DNA of 64,000 nucleotides from Hyalangium versicolor (lineage in GTDB: Bacteria; Myxococcota; Myxococcia; Myxococcales; Myxococcaceae), in assembly GCF_020103695.1 (NCBI RefSeq), contig NZ_JAHXBF010000018.1, forward strand, positions 1 through 64,000, in the 5' to 3' direction. The notes under the pieces are model-generated. The model was not told the origin of the DNA. It searched no databases and saw only the letters and a list, made by a program, of their open reading frames with translations. Of this stretch, positions 62,698 through 64,000 are shown piece by piece; positions within the stretch are counted from its first letter, which is position 1, and every line of letters begins with the position of its first letter. The translations under genes and the position numbers were made by a program.

Positions 62698-64000
62698 TTA
62701 CTTCTCCAGGAGAAGGTTGACCTCGATCCGGGTGGCCTGTCCCTCGACCACCGTGATGCGCCGTGTCACCTCCTTGCGAAGCGCGGCGTTGACGAGCCTC
62801 ACGATGTGGGGCCCCGCATCCACCGCGAACGGCTTCTCGGGCACGCGTCCCAGCTGCCATCCATCCAGGAACAACATCGCCCCGGGATGGACCCGAAGCT
62901 CCAGGGTGCCCTGCCCCGCCTGCAAGGGCTCGTCGAGGACATCCTTCGGTGGCGGTTGACGCACCTGGGGGGGCTTGATCACTGCCGGCAGTTCGACCCC
63001 AGCGTCTCTCGAGGAGTTCTCACCTGTCGTATGGGAATCGTCCGCAGGTGGGGGGTTCTGGGAAACCGTCACGGGAGGCACGGGAGGCCCAGGCGGAGTC
63101 ACCTCAGTCCCATCGGGTGGTGACGTGACGCCCTTCCTCGGGTCGGTCTCCAGCCGGGTGGAAGGTGGAACCGTCGCTTCTCCGCCAGCCTTGAAGGAGT
63201 GGCGCTGCATGAGGACGGCCCCTCCAGCGAGAAACAGCAGGATGCCCACGCGAGCAACCCAGGCCAGGTCCTTCTCGGCGGGAGCCGGAAGCGTGGGCGG
63301 AGGCGGTGCGGGCGGCGTGGGCTCCACTGCTCCGCCACCGACATGGAGCACTTGCCCGCCATTGCGAAGGATGAGCTGTGATGGACGCGCGGCGGCGGTG
63401 AGCTCCAACCCCGAAGCCTCTTCGCCCGAGGGCTGTGACAGCCCCCTCACCATGGCGTTGCCGCCGACGCTCTTTTCTGGGCTCGGCGCAGTGGGCTCGA
63501 GCGGACGCTGCGCGGATGACGCCAGGGCGAGCCGGGGATTGCTGGGTGCGGAGCTATTCGTCTGCAAGGGGGGCACCGGGTTCTCGACGCCCGCGGTCAT
63601 CATGGAGACGATCTGCGCGATCTGCGCGGCCCCCATGGGCTTGCCGGTGGAGACGATGAACTCCTCCAGGTCCGCCTGGAACGACACACAGTCGGGATAG
63701 CGGCGATCCCGCTCCTTGGCGAGAGCCTTCGCCAGGACGCGTTGGATGGCGTCAGGCACATCCGGGCGGCGCTGCAGGACGGGCACCTGCATCTCGAAGA
63801 GGACGGCCTGGACCATGCCGGCCTCCGAGCTCGCGATGAAGGGCTTGAGCCCGGTGAGCAGCTCGTAGAGGACGACGCCCAGCGCATACACATCCGCCCG
63901 AGGATCCAGTGCCTCGTTGCGCAGCTGCTCGGGAGACATGTACGCCAGCTTTCCCTTGAGCACGCCGGTCTGGGTGTGAGGGCTCACGCCCGCCGCCTTG
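62698..64000 (-). CDS. Ser/Thr protein kinase, 5' end outside window
   Basis: The C-terminal 433 residues of a membrane kinase; the catalytic loop lies beyond the right edge. What remains begins just before the activation segment (VLKGKLAYMSPEQLR) and includes subdomains VIII-XI (DVYALGVVLYELLTG, LAKALAKERDRRYPD). After a Pro/Ser-rich juxtamembrane stretch comes a single transmembrane segment (VARVGILLFLAGGAVL), a second Pro/Thr-rich linker, and a C-terminal PEGA domain (GTLELRVHPGAMLFLDGWQLG, RRITVVEGQATRIEVNLL). PEGA domains face the periplasm in such kinases. Downstream it converges with the 61-aa gene. Confidence 0.92.
   Translation of the reverse strand, partial: KAAGVSPHTQTGVLKGKLAYMSPEQLRNEALDPRADVYALGVVLYELLTGLKPFIASSEAGMVQAVLFEMQVPVLQRRPDVPDAIQRVLAKALAKERDRRYPDCVSFQADLEEFIVSTGKPMGAAQIAQIVSMMTAGVENPVPPLQTNSSAPSNPRLALASSAQRPLEPTAPSPEKSVGGNAMVRGLSQPSGEEASGLELTAAARPSQLILRNGGQVLHVGGGAVEPTPPAPPPPTLPAPAEKDLAWVARVGILLFLAGGAVLMQRHSFKAGGEATVPPSTRLETDPRKGVTSPPDGTEVTPPGPPVPPVTVSQNPPPADDSHTTGENSSRDAGVELPAVIKPPQVRQPPPKDVLDEPLQAGQGTLELRVHPGAMLFLDGWQLGRVPEKPFAVDAGPHIVRLVNAALRKEVTRRITVVEGQATRIEVNLLLEK

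Overview
The window looks like a chromosomal segment of a fruiting myxobacterium (Myxococcota, probably suborder Cystobacterineae). GC is high with strong third-position bias. It carries families known almost only from this group (DUF2378, DUF2381), two large Ser/Thr kinases, several histidine kinases and response regulators, a complete chemosensory operon and many lipoproteins. These assignments rest on motifs and remembered family patterns; no search was run.

Layout. 1-5344: a decayed CARDB lipoprotein gene, then a three-gene plus-strand unit (small adaptor-like protein, 1069-aa multidomain protein with a Cys/His-rich C-terminus, probable immunity protein) that reads like a secreted effector cassette. 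5358-9899: M20 peptidase, then a signalling run of receiver protein, GYF-J-PilZ protein and PAS/GAF histidine kinase. 9917-16385: HELGH metallopeptidase-like protein, RNA methyltransferase, FAD/NAD(P) oxidoreductase, a methyltransferase with an apparent CTG start coupled to an Nfu-type gene, DUF2378 protein and GNAT enzyme. 16422-19121: clpS-clpA with a strong intrinsic terminator. 19148-22653: DUF2019 gene with a relic of a lost upstream partner, a Septu-type PtuA/PtuB defence pair and an unknown gene. 22654-23008: three tandem 40-bp palindromic repeats. 23009-25761: DUF2381-kinase pair. 25762-26564: second DUF2019 cassette, bordered by a duplicate of the DeoR gene 3' end. 26647-29398: DeoR regulator divergent from a HAD phosphatase and an MFS transporter. 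29447-35893: Cys-rich repeat lipoprotein, hybrid histidine kinase, and an MFS/LysR divergent pair with a perfect palindrome between them. 35937-44036: chemosensory operon (minus strand: CheY-like, REC-CheW, CheR, CheW, CheA-REC, CheB, MCP), mostly joined by 4-bp or 11-bp overlaps. 44174-49778: FabI/InhA-like reductase, sucA-sucB, cold shock gene. 49784-52883: S9 peptidase and UPF0489 protein. 52914-55057: possible nuclease gene plus Imm26 and Imm52 immunity genes. 55318-64000: unknown protein, TPR-like membrane protein, cytochrome/copper-monooxygenase lipoprotein pair, Omp85 protein, response regulator, small protein, and a Ser/Thr kinase cut by the window edge.

The recurring theme outside core metabolism is inter-bacterial conflict. 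Immunity-type genes lie in at least four places (4529, 19222, 26214, 53844-55057), several without an intact toxin beside them, and a phage-defence pair sits among them. The most promising uncharacterised unit is 911-5344; the most informative small-scale structures are the twin DUF2019 cassettes and the 40-bp palindromic repeat array.
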